A stretch of 64,000 nucleotides of DNA, taken from NCBI GenBank assembly GCA_035325905.1, contig DAOKYY010000002.1:1-64000 (forward strand), given 5' to 3'. Each line of letters begins with the position of its first letter. Positions within the stretch are counted from its first letter, which is position 1. Made by a program: the position numbers and the translations under genes. This stretch comes from DYGX01 sp035325905 (lineage in GTDB: Bacteria; Chloroflexota; Anaerolineae; Aggregatilineales; Aggregatilineaceae). Below the pieces are notes generated by a model that was not told the origin of the DNA, did no database searches, and saw nothing but the letters and a program-made list of their open reading frames with translations. Below, in pieces: positions 62,945 through 64,000 of the stretch.

Positions 62945-63018
62945 CGAGCGCCCCTCCCGCGCGGCCCGTTTTCGCGTTAAGATCAAGGGAGGGGTGGCTC
63001 TGCGCTGGTGAGGCGACG

Positions 63019-63696
63019 ATGAAGACAATTCTCCTGGTCGAGGACGATGATACGCTCCGCAAGACGCTGGCGTACAACCTCTCGAAAGAAGACTACAAGG
63101 TGGTCCAGACCGGCGACGGCGAGGAAGCGCTCGCCCTGGCGCGCGAAAAAGCGCCCGATCTGATCGTGCTGGATGTGATGCTGCCGTCAATCGACGGCCT
63201 GACGGTGTGCCGGATCATCCGCGCCGAGTCGGATGTGCCGATCATCATGCTCACCGCGCGCGGCGGCGAGGTCGATCGCATCGTCGGGTTCGAGATCGGG
63301 GCGGATGACTACATCGTCAAGCCCTTCAGCCTGGGCGAGTTTTTGGCGCGCGTGCGCGCGATGTTGCGCCGCACGCCTGCCGCGCGCGCCGTGGTGGACA
63401 AGCTCGAAGCTGGCGACCTGACGCTCGACCTGATCGCCCGGCGCGCGACGCGGGATGGCGTCGAGCTGAGGATGACGCACAAGGAATTCGATCTACTGGC
63501 GACGCTGATGCGTAACCAGGGCGCGGTCCTCTCGCGCGATCTGCTGCTGGAGCGTGTGTGGGGCTACGATTTTAGCGGCCAGACCAAGACCGTCGACGTT
63601 CATGTGCACTGGCTGCGCGAGAAGATCGAGGTTGATCCGTCGAACCCACGGCGCATTGTCACCGTGCGCGGCGTGGGCTATCGCTTCGAAGGCTGA
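63019..63696 (+). CDS. Two-component response regulator, OmpR/PhoB family
   Basis: This 225-residue regulator is complete. It has an acidic pocket (EDDD near residue 8), phospho-acceptor LIVLDVMLPSIDG, the Thr in IIMLTARGGE and Lys in YIVKPFSLGE. A winged-helix domain follows (MTHKEFDLLATLMRNQGAVLSR to IVTVRGVGYRFEG). GAGG five bases before the ATG fixes the start. A PAS-containing histidine kinase begins 10 bases after the stop, giving the standard PhoB-PhoR-like order. The stimulus is not identifiable; phosphate is one option for this subclass, but no pst genes are in view. Confidence 0.94.
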   Translation: MKTILLVEDDDTLRKTLAYNLSKEDYKVVQTGDGEEALALAREKAPDLIVLDVMLPSIDGLTVCRIIRAESDVPIIMLTARGGEVDRIVGFEIGADDYIVKPFSLGEFLARVRAMLRRTPAARAVVDKLEAGDLTLDLIARRATRDGVELRMTHKEFDLLATLMRNQGAVLSRDLLLERVWGYDFSGQTKTVDVHVHWLREKIEVDPSNPRRIVTVRGVGYRFEG

Positions 63697-63706
63697 CGGA
63701 TACCCT

Positions 63707-64000
63707 ATGAGCAGCGAAATCACGGTTCTGGCGCTGGTCGTCGCGGCTGGGCTGCTGGTCGCGCTGGCGCTGGCTTTCCGCCGTATGCAAGCCCTCGAGC
63801 GCCAGGTCGCCGCCGCTACGGCCCCACGCTACGCGGAGGCGGAGCGCGCGCTCCAGCAGCAGGAGGCGGTGCTTAAAGCGGTTGACGAGGCGGTGCTGGT
63901 GCTTGATCTCCAGCAGATCATCATGACTGCCAACCCGGCGGCGGAATCCTTATTCGGACTAGCGCCCGCCGGGGAGACGCTGATCCAGGTTGTAGACAGC
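63707..64000 (+). CDS. PAS-domain sensor histidine kinase (partial, C-terminus off window)
   Basis: Only the first 98 residues lie in the window. One membrane segment (residues 5-24, VLALVVAAGLLVALALAF) is followed by a short coiled coil and the start of a PAS domain (AVDEAVLVLDLQQIIMTANPAAESLFG). This is the N-terminal layout of PhoR-like kinases with a single anchor. The kinase core is beyond the edge, so the call rests on the PAS start and the adjoining regulator gene. The ATG at 63707 follows the regulator stop by 10 bases, indicating an operon. Confidence 0.8.
   Translation, partial: MSSEITVLALVVAAGLLVALALAFRRMQALERQVAAATAPRYAEAERALQQQEAVLKAVDEAVLVLDLQQIIMTANPAAESLFGLAPAGETLIQVVDS

Overview
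The window is GC-rich (about two-thirds G+C by eye), densely coded bacterial chromosome with no phage, transposase, CRISPR or plasmid signals. The gene content fits a Chloroflexota bacterium, probably Anaerolineae-like. Reasons are the DHH-CBS-PcnB fusion tRNA nucleotidyltransferase, multi-GAF histidine kinases, stand-alone Tad-type pseudopilins with Thr/Pro-rich tails, Thr/Pro-rich linkers on secreted proteins, a ylm-type cell-division cluster typical of monoderms, and ferredoxin-linked 2-oxoacid metabolism. This assignment is an inference; no 16S gene is present. Promoters found by eye look like sigma-70 sites with 16-18 bp spacers.

Layout. 1-6.25 kb (minus): a cassette of two atypical protein-kinase-like proteins, one a very large membrane-anchored protein, followed by a helical-repeat protein cut by the window edge. 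6.3-8.2 kb (minus): an M20 peptidase and a short transaldolase. 8.6-9.5 kb (plus): a winged-helix regulator with a degenerate receiver. 9.6-12.3 kb (minus): rpsT, tRNA-Leu(UAA), lysS and greA. 12.7-15.5 kb (minus): feoA-feoB-feoC-like iron uptake, with a Fur-like box. 15.7-16.7 kb: an orphan hypE. 16.9-22.2 kb (minus): one operon of aminotransferase, CoA-transferase, ferredoxin and 2-oxoacid:ferredoxin oxidoreductase alpha, beta and gamma. Its order suggests amino acid to 2-oxoacid to acyl-CoA to free acid, with reduced ferredoxin and CoA transfer as energy outputs.

22.4-31.05 kb (plus): UbiA prenyltransferase, an isocitrate/isopropylmalate dehydrogenase-family enzyme, the tRNA nucleotidyltransferase fusion, a cupin, a small membrane protein, a CcdA-TlpA fusion and a DUF2085 protein. 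A 100-N scaffold gap follows at 31190-31289. It is flanked by identical 55-bp sequences, so it is most likely an artefact of unmerged overlapping contigs. 31.3-36.5 kb (minus): three TadE/TadG-type surface proteins. 36.8-41.0 kb (minus): two OmpR-type regulators and a triple-GAF histidine kinase. 41.2-45.0 kb: a coiled-coil protein, the pgeF-yggS-yggT-DUF167 cluster and a lipoprotein with a duplicated domain. 45.1-48.4 kb (minus): a membrane-anchored NACHT-HEAT ATPase and a zinc-ribbon coiled-coil protein.

48.6-61.1 kb (plus) is a translationally coupled surface-glycan operon. It holds four large membrane proteins in an A-B-A'-B' arrangement, a GT2 glycosyltransferase, an initiating sugar-phosphate transferase and an O-antigen ligase/polymerase-like protein with TPRs. 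A convergent membrane protein, an alkyltransferase-like DNA repair protein (PWHRV), tRNA-Lys(CUU) and a two-component system cut by the window end complete the segment.

The best candidate for something undescribed is the kinase cassette at the left edge. Its two kinase-like proteins share an unusual catalytic loop in which the metal-binding Asn is replaced by His within an H-x-[YF]-W-D motif.
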